In this document: positions 14,601 to 26,030 of the stretch, piece by piece
Numbering within the stretch: position 1 is the first letter of the stretch
Layout of the letters: each line of letters begins with the position of its first letter
Assembly (NCBI GenBank): GCA_019055375.1
Contig: JAHQIW010005275.1
Span: forward strand, 682,001-746,000
Reading direction: 5' to 3'
DNA from: Parelaphostrongylus tenuis
Lineage: Eukaryota; Nematoda; Chromadorea; Rhabditida; Metastrongylidae
DNA length: 64,000 bases
Translations under genes and position numbers: made by a program
Notes under the pieces: model-generated
Database searches by the model: none
What the model was told of the DNA's origin: nothing
Seen by the model: the letters and a program-made list of their open reading frames with translations, nothing else

Positions 14601-17600
14601 TTTCGAGCATAATTGATAAGGTCACGAATTCGTTGATCGTGAATAGCATTTGGATCCGGTGATGGAAATATCGCCTTAACCAGCTTCCCTACGAGATGAT
14701 TGCGAAGATCACGAGTGACATGCTGATGCCATTCCTCAAAAATATCGATAATTACTCGTGAGTTTGACACTTCAATTTCTCAAAACATATGAGATATTAT
14801 CTTATGTAACTCTAAGAAAAAAGGACCTTGAAGATCGATAAGAATTCTCCCTATTATAATGAATTAACCTCTAAACACATTTCGGCAATGTAATGCATGC
14901 CGCGATCATAACGACACAGAATAGATAAACAGGGAGTCAAAAATGAGAAAAATTTAGTTGCGTTTCCAGTACTTTAATCACAGACTTAACAATCATTCAG
15001 TTCATTGAATTCAAGAAGGCTGCAAAAGCACAATCCATAATGATTGTTTCTGAACCGTGTTACTTGGAACACCCATTATTTTTTTGAACTCAGTAGTAAT
15101 AAATGTCATGACAGCTACATCGAAATTAGAAGACTTTCCTCCCAACAACTATTACGTATAAAAATAAACAGTTCAACCTACTTCGTTTATCAGCAAATCC
15201 ATTCCAATTAAAACAACTATATTCGGAAATCACCTTCGCATGGCTTGGGACATCAGGTGGTGGAAAGTTGATTGTGGAGAAGTCACCGGGTGCACGTGAC
15301 ATCATTCCATGGTGTGGCCCACTCGGTGTTGTGCCCACGGATCCAGGGCCAGCATGTTTATTCGGCGGATTTGGCGAACGGAATGGGTCACTAAATAAGA
15401 GGATAATATCCTTTGAATGTGTTAAATACGTAACAGTTTCACATCAAAAATCACATCCGCAACAACAGTCTACGCTTTCCTACCAAAAGCAAAGCGAAAA
15501 TTGAACTGCCTTTGAATGAATATGATCATGACTGGTAGAGCAACCCTACAGAATTGATCTGCCTACAGTTGTGCCGCGGAATTAAAAAGATATGAGACAG
15601 CAACTCACTTCATTGGAGGATTATAGTCGTTAAGCAGTCCAGCAGCCGACATCGGACCACTCGGTGGACCACCGGGACCAGAACCACTGGGAGGTGCCGA
15701 ACCACTAGATGCTGCCGCAGCAGCGGCTGCTCCAGTATTTGATGCCGGAGCTGGTGAACCAAACTGAGCCATAGGATCTACTGACTGCGGACCACCTGGA
15801 CCCATGCTGCCTCCTCCAACGGATCCTGGAGCTCCAACTGAACCAGGACCAAGGAGTTGACTCATGTCTTGTAGCGCTGAATGAAGGACCGATTAGGTAG
15901 GTAACTAAAGAAGAGTAAGAAGGATAGGTGGCCGAAAAGCACACTGCTAATAACAACTCTAACATAGCTCACTTCCAGCGGTTGAAGGTTGGTTTTGTAT
16001 ACTCTTCAGTGGCTTGCATACAGGACAATCGTCGCGATTGCAATTTTTCCAGTGGGCAATGATCTGCCTGGACGATGCACAATGTGCATCTGAAAAAATG
16101 AATATTTGAGTGACTCATCTGACCGACTCAAATCAAATACGCACAGGTGCACTGTCGTCCGTTATGGCATATTGTCATGTGTTGTAACACCTCTTTCATA
16201 GTACTGCAATGCGGCAGATTGCATGGTGTACGCCCATTGGCAGTTTCGGCAGGATTCTAAAAAACTTATCGATTGTAGTAGTTCAATTATACATTTATGT
16301 ATTTACACATGTATATAAATATATGCACATATGCATATATAAGTATGCATACTCACACATGAGTATTTCAGTGCATATATATATATATATATATACATGT
16401 ATATATACATATACATGTATATATATATGTATGTATACATGAGTGAATATGCATGTATACGTACAAGAATATATACAATCACAAATAGTCATGCGTATGC
16501 GTATATTCACATAAGTACGTACATTTACAACGTACTTAAGAGTCAAACTATCACTATTAATTGATAGCATGACAAACATGAGTTTCAAGCCGCTATACAT
16601 ATCTATTGATATGCATGCCGTCATTTTCTCGCATTCGATTACTTAGAGGTTTTCATATTCAAATTTTCGAATGTGACAAAGTAGACTCTCTTGTACTAAT
16701 AGAAACTTACTCGTTCTCGTTGCTGGCACTTGTGCGCGTGTAACAGCAACACAAGCTGTTGTTGAATGAGCTTCCGTTTTTCTGGATCTTGAGTTCCTGA
16801 CGTTAGCGGTGTTCCTCCGGCTCGTTGTTGGGATTGAGATCCTGGTGTGCCTTGCAAGTTATGGGAATGAGATTGTTGACCTGAAGGCGGCGCACCATTC
16901 GGCATTTGCATTACACCCTGAAACCGATTACTTTTCATAATCCTATCTCAGAATATAACTTTCCATAGATCAATGGGCGAAGAAAGTGAACATAACCTTA
17001 AATGGGACCGGGTATTTTTGAATGTCGCAATAATAAAAGTTCTCAAAAACCACTTCATAACAGTAGGAATATGCTTCACCAACACCTATAACGTACCGAA
17101 GGTTGCTGTGATGGTCCACTCGTGACTGGTGCCCGATTAGCCATTTGATGTGGCCCATTTGACTGTGATGGGTCCATCATTATCATCTAGATCACAAATT
17201 ATCAGAAAAGAAAAACAGCTTGGACAAAAACTGTAAACGGTATAAATTCACACTTTCAAATCTTACCGGTGGTCCCTGTGGTGGACCCGGATGTCCAGGC
17301 ATCATTCCAGGATACGGCTGTCTATTCATAAAGCCCTTAAAACAGAATAACTTCCACCAATTATAATAGAAATAGAAAAAAATTGATTAGAAGAATATTC
17401 AAAAGAAAATCAAGAATCTCACATTGGTTCTACAAACAAATGATTAATCAGAGTATCAGGTACCTGAGGAGCAGCACCGCCCATGAATTGCTCTGGTCGT
17501 TGTCCTTGGAATGGTGCATTAGGATTGAAGGGCTGCTCTATCATACCAGGATGTCGCATCATACCTTGCATCATTTGTGGTGGCATGCCTACAAATATGG

Positions 17601-19084
17601 CTAAATGGCCACAAATTAATAGGAGCGGGCAAAAACTGCAAGGAAAGGGTAAAGTCAGAAGATTAACACAGTGCTATTACATGGAGGAACAGAACAACTC
17701 TCAGCACTGCAATTTCTACTATACAAATTAAGCTCGCTAATTACCTGGTCGACCAGGAGGAGGCATTTGCGGCCCACGTTGCATGTGTGCTCCATTCATC
17801 ATACCGCCTCTGGGAATGCCTTGTCCTCGACCTTGTCCGGGGTATGGTATCTGGAATTTCTAGTTCAAGAAAAAATTTGAAGGATAACCGCTGATAAAAT
17901 TCCTCGATCTGCTTCAAGCAACATGAGAAACTTGACATTTACAACCACAAATGCTATCATGGAGTGATAAATCGTGAGACATACCTGATTCGGAGCACCT
18001 TGAGGTGTGTACTGCCCAGGATAACCACGCATTTGGCCTTGTGGCCCACCCGTCATCATTGGCTGGCCATATTGAGGTTGTTGGGACATTTGTATGCCTT
18101 CGTACATAACAGGTCCTTGTCCTATGTATCAGCTTGTGAAATCATTTTCCAATGTCTAAAAAACGGAAATAAAGACTATCGCCTACCTGGACCTCTCATT
18201 GGACCTCCTGAAGGACCACCTGGTGGTCCACCAGGAGAGGGACCAGGGCCGCCCGCCCCTCGCCCTGCCCCACCCATACTGGCGTTGGGAGGAGACATCA
18301 TTGTTGCACCGGTCATTGGACTTCTGTAAATAAAAATGCTCAAGAAAGAAAGGAATTGTTGGAGAAAATCTTCCTAAAAAGCGCTTTAAATGGCGGGATG
18401 ATACCTTGTATTAAAATTGTTCGCTGTTGATGCAGCAGAAAACGCAGGTCGTGGTGAATTATTAGCCGCAGGACCTTGCGTCTGGGTCATCAGTAATTCC
18501 TGAAACAATCATTCCGATGCATACTATAGTTCTCATTCTGGGTAATGGGTACAGTGGGAAAAATTCAAATGATGTGAACAACGCAAATATTTATATTCTC
18601 TAGAGCGACCTTACTTGTAAAACAGACTGTTGTTGACCACCACTTTGGGAAGGTTGGCCACCTGTTTGTCCTCCTCCAGCTTGACCATATCCCGTTGGTG
18701 CTATCGGAGCAGACACTGATGATTGTGAAGTAGTCTAAAAGGACCTTGGTAGGAACATAAACCTATCAATCAAAAATTAGGAGAGGAAAATGCGATGGAG
18801 TCTTTGGACCTAAGTAGACAAACGGTACATTTTCCTAGATATAGGAAATAGTTGGAGAAGAAGAACTTACCGGTATATCACCACCTATGTGAGCCGTCTG
18901 GGGTAGCGGCTCTAGTTTTTCAAGCTCGCTCAGCCCGTCCAAACCATCTCCAGACTCGAAATCTGAGCAAGGCACTGTAATCATACCACAATGAAGATCG
19001 ATAAAAGGAAGAAAGGACGCAATAATAAACAGGCGAAGACCCACCAGAGTCAACTTTTAACTTCTTGCACGCTGGCTCGTCCAT
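1811..19084 (-). CDS. cbp-1: CBP/p300 histone acetyltransferase and transcriptional coactivator, C-terminal tail missing
   Basis: CBP/p300 proteins are nuclear coactivators that acetylate histone tails and bind many transcription factors. Thirty-eight minus-strand exons join in frame with GT-AG introns into about 1,741 codons, containing TAZ1, KIX, bromodomain, RING/PHD, HAT, ZZ and TAZ2 in the canonical order. The start was taken at 19084 ([13 protein letters not shown]), because nematode CBP-1 proteins begin with a similar MDEPP-KK stretch; an in-frame ATG at 19123 would add 13 residues. The last visible exon (1811-1925) ends in a clear donor, and no further exon is visible down to base 1, so the tail of roughly 250-300 residues is probably outside the window. 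No frameshift or internal stop was found, and the catalytic residues I could check are present. The gene carries repeat insertions in several introns. The identification is firm; individual splice sites are read by eye. Confidence 0.97.
4598..5412. repeat. Long-armed foldback DNA element, copy 1
   Basis: The left end (GGTCCTTTCTGATTATGAGG) is the inverse complement of the right end (ending AATCAGAAAGAACC). Similarity continues inward on both sides through a GGTTTTCGAAAAAGAC block and a GCTTATATC block, giving arms of about 300 bp around a short centre near 5000. A sister copy at 32871-33952 has the same termini and the same internal order. It sits in the cbp-1 intron between 4302 and 7044. 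No transposase is encoded, so it would be non-autonomous. Confidence 0.8.
6355..6436 (+). repeat. Short dispersed repeat also present inside a mariner relic
   Basis: About 70 bp from GGTTTTCTCGAC to GTCGAACTTTTGAA closely match 27068-27134, where the same sequence interrupts a mariner transposase relic. It is probably the end of a small mobile element. Confidence 0.55.
8715..10279 (-). other. cbp-1: cbp-1 RING/PHD (CH2) region
   Basis: Exons 23 (10134-10279), 24 (9526-9772) and 25 (8715-8837) encode the discontinuous RING and PHD module that packs against the HAT domain in p300. Cys and His ligands are visible in [42 protein letters not shown] and GFICDTC. The PHD finger is split by the intron from 8838 to 9525, which holds no recognisable gene. 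Confidence 0.94.
10279..11106 (-). other. cbp-1: cbp-1 bromodomain
   Basis: Exons 21 (10944-11037) and 22 (10515-10685), with the ends of exons 20 and 23, form the acetyl-lysine-binding bromodomain. Visible elements are [19 protein letters not shown], then [24 protein letters not shown] and [13 protein letters not shown]. The Asn of YNRK, which hydrogen-bonds acetyl-lysine in this family, is conserved. Human CBP has ASP-TYR-PHE-ASP where this protein has ASP-TYR-ASN-ASP in the ZA loop, a small difference. Confidence 0.96.
11106..12423 (-). other. cbp-1: cbp-1 exons 18-20: Gln/Ser-rich linker to the bromodomain
   Basis: Exon 18 (12125-12423) is Gln- and Ser-rich, with short CAG-type tracts. 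Exon 19 (11332-11467) carries [11 protein letters not shown] and exon 20 (11106-11277) carries [17 protein letters not shown]; both resemble sumoylation-type I/V-K-x-E sites, which CBP/p300 also have upstream of the bromodomain. The SUMO reading is an inference from the motif only. Confidence 0.88.
12600..13580. repeat. Foldback-type repeat cluster in a cbp-1 intron
   Basis: A motif family built around a GATAGCT segment, a TTTCAATACTG segment and GGTTTTCGAAAA occurs in forward orientation near 12640 and 12810 and inverted near 13320 and 13490, giving a two-on-two foldback arrangement. The same GGTTTTCGAAAA core is found in the foldback elements at 4598-5412 and 32871-33952. No coding capacity was seen. 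Confidence 0.5.
13692..14734 (-). other. cbp-1: cbp-1 KIX domain
   Basis: Exons 16 (14564-14734) and 17 (13692-13887) encode the KIX three-helix domain, which binds activators such as phosphorylated CREB and Myb. Recognisable elements are [15 protein letters not shown], then [27 protein letters not shown] and [15 protein letters not shown], close to the human domain. The tyrosines near the end of helix 3, which contact the activator helix in CREB complexes, are kept in [13 protein letters not shown]. The exon 16 acceptor is a TTTTTGAG site, weaker than the usual TTTTCAG. Confidence 0.96.
15234..15876 (-). other. cbp-1: cbp-1 exons 14-15: Gly/Pro/Ala-rich linker between TAZ1 and KIX
   Basis: Exon 14 (15609-15876) begins [10 protein letters not shown] and runs into a Gly-, Ser- and Pro-rich stretch with seven consecutive alanines. 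Exon 15 (15234-15390) ends in [10 protein letters not shown] immediately before the KIX domain. No folded domain is visible. Both junctions keep the frame with their neighbours. Confidence 0.88.
15973..16917 (-). other. cbp-1: cbp-1 TAZ1 (CH1) zinc-binding domain
   Basis: Exons 11, 12 (16145-16256) and 13 (15973-16089) join to give the TAZ1 domain. The Cys/His ligand pattern is intact: HAHKCQ, then PCNLPHC, HMTICH, then [16 protein letters not shown] and DDCPVC. In CBP/p300 this domain binds transactivation domains such as those of HIF-1 and CITED factors; partners in this species are not known. The intron between exons 11 and 12 holds a long AT dinucleotide tract. Confidence 0.95.
16290..16460. 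repeat. AT-rich microsatellite (TA/TATG repeats)
   Basis: Alternating AT and ATAC/ATGT tracts lie in the cbp-1 intron between exons 11 and 12. Reading frames across it consist of Tyr-Ile and His-Ile runs and are not genes. Confidence 0.9.
16711..19084 (-). other. cbp-1: cbp-1 exons 1-11: disordered N-terminal region
   Basis: Exons read as 19045-19084, 18871-18974, 18615-18734, 18405-18499, 18187-18323, 17985-18121, 17745-17850, 17464-17588, 17267-17335, 17097-17186 and 16711-16917. The protein starts with a basic KKLKV patch that could be a nuclear localisation signal. It continues with a conserved-looking acidic segment ([11 protein letters not shown]), then long stretches rich in Gly, Pro, Met and Gln, typical of the unstructured coactivator regions between CBP domains. 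The end of exon 11 ([20 protein letters not shown]) is already the first helix of TAZ1. Confidence 0.9.
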
Positions 19085-19320
19085 GGCGTCTAGTGAGCCG
19101 TGGATTGGCGGGCGTGCACACACTTCTCAATCCAAGAGCTTTAGAACAGCTACTTCGTTCAAGTGAAGTATCAACACTGACTGCTGCTGCTGCTGATGCT
19201 GCTGTAGCCGAACAATTCAAGACAAGACGACGAACAATGCTGGCATGCAGCTTGACACCGCCCGGCCTCCTACTACTTTCTTGGATTATACACGACGCGC
19301 TGAAAAAATAACTCTTTGTA
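19085..19320 (-). promoter_or_regulatory. Probable 5' leader / proximal upstream region of cbp-1
   Basis: This stretch lies directly upstream of the chosen cbp-1 start and is richer in GC than the DNA beyond it. It contains a CTG repeat near 19180-19210 and an in-frame upstream ATG at 19123. No TATA box or splice-leader acceptor could be assigned with confidence. Confidence 0.35.
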
Positions 19321-19899
19321 CTTTACAAGGCAAAATTCGTATAAGCAGTCCTGCACACGCAAGATCAATAATTCCAGAAATAAACCACTAAGTACGGTTC
19401 TGAGCCGATAATGTTGAGTGATGTACATAGCTTTGAATCTCTGTCATTCTGCCAGATTAAATGATTCGATTCCGATTTGTGTTAACAAGTCGAACCGTTG
19501 TTGAAAGTTACTTTGCTGACAATTCGATACCTTGTATCGCAGAAACAGTGATAGCAGAATATGTGCCTCGGTAATGCAATTGGTTTCCACGTATCTCGAG
19601 GAAAAGTGAGATGCGGGTTCGATTTTCGTCTGAGGTTCAAAACTGCGCATGTCACGCAATATTGTTTCGTAGATGATTAAACAAAGCATCATACCACCTT
19701 TGCAGGAACGGTTGGAAGAAATCTTACTACTCTAAGCGCAAAACATAAAAAAAAAGCTTAAAAAAACCATAAATTAATGAACTATGCATGCCTTGCCCAT
19801 ATCAATATATTTACAAAAGACTCTACAGTGCCATTCGCAAACTTCAAGGATATTTAGAACAGAATTTGAGAGAAATAAACAAGAGCATCAGAGGACAAC

Positions 19900-21620
19900 A
19901 ACGATCACTTTTAGAGCATCAAATGACATAAAATAGCATCGTCGAATTCCCGGCTTTTGTGGTGAGTTGTGGTCCCATAAATTTCTGAAGTATTTTCTCT
20001 ACTAATTCTTCGACACAAAATTACGACAGCACGCTTAAGCTCAGGTTTAGGTTTAAACCAGAAAAAAATTGATGGGACTACAACTGTCAACTAATAACCA
20101 GGAAAATTTGTGGACGATTTCTTAGGAAATCAAGAGGAAATCACCGCAAAACGGAACCTCATAGAAACGTACAAACGACGAGAAAAACCTCTGTCAAACA
20201 AGCGTCGTATGAGAAATTCTCAAAAAAATTGTTGAATACTGGCTCTGTACGAGCTTCATATGACTCATTGGCATTCGTGAGCTTCGAGATCTTTGAGAGG
20301 AGAAAAAATCAAAGGAAAAAAAACAAGAATACAAAAGACAAACACGATCACTACCGGTGTATCAAATGACACAAATAGCATAAAATTCCTGGCCCTAGTG
20401 GAAAGTTGTGGTCCCATCAACTTTTGAAATAACTTTTCCAATTGATTTCCTCAAATAAGAACTCACTAAAGCACGCTTAGGCCTAGGCTCGGCTTCGGAA
20501 TTAAAAATTGGGGAGACCACAACACTCCATTACCGTCTAATTGCCTTACAATGTTATGAGCCTCTAAAAAACCACTAAGGTCACCGATGACGGATAACCT
20601 AGGATAACCTAAAAGCAGTCAAAAGAAAAATAACCGGGCAAATTCACGGATGTTTTCCTGAAGAAATCGGAAAAAATTCCTGCAAAGTAAAACCACAAAG
20701 AAAGGTTTGAACGAAGAGAAAAACCTCTACCAATCAAATGCTCAAAGGCCTGTTGGGTTGTAGCTGTGTATGAGCTCATTTGACACACTTGTATTCGTAA
20801 GTTTTGACATGTTTTAAAAGTGGATTTAAGAGAAAAAAAAAACAAGAAAATGACATAGAACAGCACAAAATTCTCGGCCCTTGCGGAAAGTTCTGGCCCC
20901 TTTAAAACTTCTAAAGCATTTTCTTCACTGATTTCGTCAAATGAGAAATCTCGAGACCACACTTGAGCTTAGGCTTAGGGTTAAAAGCGGTTGAATAAAT
21001 GGGTTAATAAAAGGGTTAAAGAATAGGCGGGACCACAACTTGTCGTTAGTGCCGAGGCCACGCTTGAGGTTAGGCTTAGACTTGAAAGCGGTGAATAAAT
21101 GGGTTTATAAAAGGGTTAAAGAATAGGCGGGACCACAACTTGTCGCTAGCGCTGAGACCACGCTTGAGCCTGGGCTTAGGGTTAAAAGCGGTGAAATAGA
21201 TGGGCTAACAAAAGGGTTAAAAAACAGGTGGAATCACAACTTGTCGCTAGCGCCGAGGCCACGCTTGAGCTTAGGCTTAGACTTGAAAGCGGCTGAATAA
21301 ATGGGTTAATAAAAGGGCTAAAAAATAGGTGAGACCACAACTTGTCGCTAGCGCAGAATTCCCCTAAAATGTTATGAGTCCTCTAACAAACGACTAAACT
21401 CACAGATCAGGAATAACCTAAAAGCAATGGAAACAACGATAACCAGGCGGACCTATAAAAATTTTCTAAGAAAATCGGGAAAAAGAACTCCTGAAAAGCG
21501 AAACTCCAAATGAACTTAGAAACCAAGCGAGAAACCCCAACCAACAAACCCCAATCGGCGTAGATGGGATGACCCTCAGAGAGGGTTATTCGACCATGAC
21601 TCCGTTACGAGCTTCATTTG
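19900..21620. repeat. Tandem array of about 480-bp units with an inner 100-bp array
   Basis: Three diverged units start near 19925, 20380 and 20865. Each has a GTGGTCCCAT-like block, a CGCTTAGGC-type block, an AAAAACCTCT block and a block ending near a GAGCTTCAT motif. Within the third unit, a segment of about 100 bp carrying TGGGTTAATAAAAGGG and ACCACAACTTGTCGCTAGCG is repeated four times (about 20970-21360). A faint relative lies near 49377-49445. No coding potential was seen. Confidence 0.75.
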
Positions 21621-22925
21621 ACACACTGGCGTTGCACTTTGGAACAATAAATAACACACGTAGTTCTGGCCCTTTTCCGGTCGACAGGAGGACGTATTGT
21701 ACTATTGACATGAATCGACACTGACAACAACTGTTTAGCAAAAAATTTCCATCTTCTCGAAATTCGACCCAAAAGTACAGAGAATCCCCACTCCCCTACA
21801 ACCCCAGACTGGACCATGGCTCAGGTCAGCAAGTAGATCCAGGCTCGGGTAAGGAAATACGCCGGAGGAGGAAAGGAAATCTCCCCTCACAGGTGAAGAG
21901 GAACAATGAGGCATTGTTTCAACTCGATAGACGTAGACAATGGACACGACGAGATAGCAGCAGGTAGGCGGAGTGCGCAGACACTCGAGTCGACAAAGCG
22001 CTACTATGGTCATTGCAACGGAGTCAGCATGGCTGCCGAGCGAGTGCTATAGGATGCACGGCCCCGCCCTCCCCCACGGTACGGTGGATTGTCACGGCAA
22101 TAGCGCGCCGCAGACCGCATCGCAGCGAACGTAAATCGGCGCATCCCTGCAAAAACTTCCCAATGACTAGACGTAGATCAAAAACTGGTGGGCTGCAACG
22201 GTGAGGCGCGGAAATGGTTCGTGATGCCTTTGTCTTGCGACTCACGTGGTGTTGTCGCGATGGCTTGCGTAATCTTAATGAAAATCATCGAAGAAAGAGG
22301 GACGATAAAACGCCCACAAACGAGGTAGATCAAATCGTCCCCAACGGGAAACGCACGAGCATCGAGTTATACAGCGATTGTGAGTCCATTTAGAAAGAAA
22401 ATAGGCATAATTAGGAAGCTGTTCACATGTTTTTTGGAGGATGGCAACGTCGTATTGAGCATTGAAAAAAACCGAGTAAAGTCTGCAAGCACAACTCGAG
22501 CCCAGGGCAACAGTGCCACAGGGGATTGTGCTGGTCGAGAACGAGAGAAAAAATGAAAATCACGACACAGACGAGAGGTTCATGACATTTTGTACGCGTG
22601 CGCCAGAGGCACGGAACAAACGACGAGCGAAAAGCGAGATGAAGAGAGTGAGCTGACAGCGGTAATTCATCAATGACGTCATCGTCGTCACAGATCACAA
22701 GCGTGTTCGTCCACCACGACGGTGTCCTCCTGGATGCTGCTCATGGTGAGAAACATCAGCACCGACCGGCTCAGCGTGTCCTCAAGATTGTAATAACGCG
22801 CCGGTTGGGGGCGGAGCATGGAGATGCCCGCCACACCATCAACACGATGGACGACGATGCGCACCAGCAGCACTCCACTCCAAACGATCATCGCCAACCA
22901 CCACCACTGCCACCATGCCTAACGA
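21620..22925. other. GC-richer intergenic block without a recognised gene
   Basis: This stretch is clearly richer in G, C and CpG than its surroundings, with short GC-rich words around 22050-22150 and 22660-22920. The open frames here (for example 22673-23107) match nothing I recognise. It could hold the distal promoter or an untranslated exon of cbp-1, or the start of the satellite-bearing unit to its right. Confidence 0.4.
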
Positions 22926-25240
22926 CAGCATGTGCCATTGTTCTCCTGACGTCCGCCTGGAGTGGTGTCCCAGTGCTGCTTCAGTACTTTTCGGAGAGAT
23001 TCACTGAACTGTGTTGTGACATCCCATACTCAATTCGGCTTATCCTCCAACGCCTTAACATGTGCCATTGTTCCCTGACATCGTCGAGGGATGTCCTCTG
23101 GTACTGATCCAGTACTATTCGGCGAGATCTATTGAACTGAGTTCAAATTGCAAAAACATCCTTAATTCTGCAATCCCTTCAACGTCCTCAGCGTGTCCCA
23201 TTGTTCCCCTGACGTCTGCCTATAGAAGTGTTATGGTACTGCTCCGCTACTATTCAGCGAGATTTATTGAACTGAGTTCAAATCGCAATAACATTTTTAA
23301 TTCTGCAATCCCTTCAACGTCCTCAACGTGTCCCATTGCTCCACGTATGTCTGCTTATAGAGGTCTTCTGCTAGTACTGCTTCAGTACTCTTCGACGAAA
23401 CTTTCTAAACTGTGTCTACATCGTACTCCATACTCAATTCGGCTGATTCTCCAACGGCTGAGCATGTGCCATTGTTCTCTTGACATCGTCGAGGGAGATG
23501 TTCTACTAGTGCTGCTTCAGTACTATTCCATTGTATTCATACAGCTGACTAGGCATTGCTATGACATCCTCAATTCTGCTATCCCTTCAACGTCCTCAGT
23601 ATGTCCTATTGTTCCCCGTATGTCTTCCTATAGAGGTATTCTGGTGCTGTTGCAGTACTATTCGACGAGTTTCAATAAACTGTGTCGACATTGTACTACG
23701 TGCTCAAATCAACTAATCCTTCAACGCCTCAGCATTGCTACTGTTCCTATATTGTCTGCCTATAGAGGTGTTCTGGCACTGCTTCAGCACCATTCACGTG
23801 ACTCACTAAACTGTGTCGATATCATTTCTCGTACTCAATTCCGTTAATCCTCTAACGCCTTAGCATGTGCTATTGTTCCCCTGACAACGTCGAAGGTGTT
23901 CTACTAGTACTGCTTCAGTACCACTCCATTAAATTCAAACACCTGAGTATGCATTGCTATAACTTCCTTAATTCTGCCATCCCTTCGACGTCCACAGCGT
24001 GTCTCATTGTCCCCTCTTATGTTTGCCTATAGAGGTGTTCTGATATTGCTCTAGTACTATTCGCAAGATCTATTGAACTGAGTTCAAATTTCCATTGCAT
24101 CCTCACTTCTGCTATCCCTTCAACGTCCTCAGCATATCCCCAATGTTCCCCTGACGTTCGTCTGGAGACGTGTTAACTGCTCTAGTACTATGCGACGAAT
24201 TTACACAGCTGATTAGGCACTGCTATAACATTCTCTATTCTGCTATCCTTTCAACGTCTTCAGTATGTCCCATTGTTTCCCTGACGTTCGTCTGGAGAAG
24301 TGTATTAGTACTGCTTCGTGTACTGTGCAACGAATTTACACATTTGAGTAGGCATTGCTATAGCATCCGCAAGTATGCTGTTCTTTGTTTACGTCTTCTT
24401 CTCAACTGTTGATTCGAGTCGATTGTCCAAAGTATACTCAATTATACATAATCTTATCACTGTTCCAGTACTACTCGATGCGACATACAGCAGTGCTGAC
24501 TCAGCTGTAACAAACCCAATTCTGTAATCATTTCAACGCCTAATCTCCTACCCTCAGCCACATCGTTCGAAGTTCGTTGTCAGCCGGTGCATGTGAAAAG
24601 TAGTTTTTTTGCACAATCCTATCACTGTTGCAGTACTACGCGCCGAGATCCACACAACAAGGCTGGCATTTCCATGATATACTCAACTTCAAAGTTCTTT
24701 TATGGTTTAGCTATCATCACGAGGTTGGTATGAGGATTCACTTGGCTATCGTTACGACGTCTTCATCTCCTTCACAGCTGATGAGTGAGTCGATTCTCCG
24801 CAATCGATTGTCCGGAGTAAACTCAAGTCTGTTATTAAACACGTTTTGTGCCACCTTTATCATCCACAGCGTCAAATCGTTGTCCTCATAGTGTGAAGAC
24901 TGATTTTCTTCAAGATCCTACCACTTTTCGAGTACTGGTCGATGAGATTTATACTATGGCGACACTACTGAACTGTGCCCAACTCTTGTATTACTCCATT
25001 GTACTCTACTACTTTCATCCACACTGAATATTTGCACACAACTTGTGAGAATTAATTTCTTGTGCAAGCTTGCATTATTACCACACCATAGGTCCTTGTG
25101 CTGCCATCAATGGTATTTCGAGAAATCAAAACACTGCTATCTTATTGTAACTCCGTCGTAATAAAAAGGAATCTTCCTGCCATACTCGTCGTTTACATCC
25201 ACCACTCGAAATTACTCTGCTATATGTCGGAATACTGTTG
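22925..25240. repeat. Satellite array, unit about 134 bp
   Basis: At least eleven units follow one another, recognisable by a CCATTGTTCCCCTGACG-like word near 22930, 23060, 23193, 23327, 23463, 23599, 23734, 23865, 23998, 24132 and 24263. More degenerate units continue to about 25240, with a CAGTACTACTCG-like block. Two variants alternate irregularly, one with CTCAATTCGGCT and one with AATTCTGCAATCCCTTCAAC. The plus strand is open from 23062 to 23847. Confidence 0.85.
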
Positions 25241-25715
25241 AGGTGAGTCAAACATTTTCTTTTTTAACCAGTCGATGTGCAAAATTTTCAAGCAATGAAC
25301 TTTGCAGATTGTTTAGAAGAATTCGCCACTTAAAAACTGATAGAATTGATAGATTTAAAGCCGGTTTGAAGCCGTGGTTTGAGAAACCATGTGCATGAAT
25401 GCGGCTTCTCTTAGATCAAGAGAAATCGAAAGTGTTGAATCCTACGTAATGACTGAATATCGTTGAAATTCATCATATTTATCGAATATCTTACAAACAC
25501 AAGATGATTGATAGTGGAACTGCCTTCGTGGTACTCAGCTGATCTGCGGGAATTCGGCTTAGTTGAGTTTTTCAGCTGAGTCTCTTGTAAAATTATTAAC
25601 GACTTATTCATAAGTCATCGTATAATATTGTGTTGACACGAGATTGTTAACACGATGTACTTCCTAATTGTTAACGTTTCTGTGGAGTGTTGGAGTTATT
25701 GAAACGAAGTGAATA

Positions 25716-26030
25716 TAAAGCTCTACGGAAGCTCTCAGCGTTGACCGATCCCCTAGAAATGCGTCATAGGCTCGTCCTCAAAGTTGAGCTTTGAGGTGAT
25801 TGAATGCTTTCGGCCTTTACAATAACTTGCAGTGATCTTCCCATGTATAAAGTCAGTAATGCTATCTATTCAGACGAGTCTATACCTATTCACCACTCCC
25901 CCCCCCCCTTTCCTTACCAAGGCTAGGAGGCTTAATGATTCTTGAGCGCGGGATTGAACCATCGATCTTCGATCGGTCGGTGTCGTGAGTCGTGGACGCA
26001 TTCGTAACTACTGCGCCGCATGCCCATGCG
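25716..26030 (-). repeat. tRNA-derived SINE, family A, copy 2
   Basis: The order matches the other family A copies: AAAGCTC at the low-coordinate end, a TTGACCGATCC block, and a tRNA-like head (GCGCGGGATTGAACC, then CTACTGCGCCGCATG) at the high end. It carries a run of Cs near 25898. Confidence 0.7.

Noticed and set aside
16209..16624. Open frames of about 77 and 109 codons on both strands
   Set aside because: They are made of Tyr-Ile and His-Ile runs translated from the AT microsatellite and lie inside a cbp-1 intron.
22673..23107. Open frame of 144 codons in the GC-rich block
   Set aside because: GC-rich DNA lacks stop codons by composition, and the frame runs into the satellite without recognisable domains.
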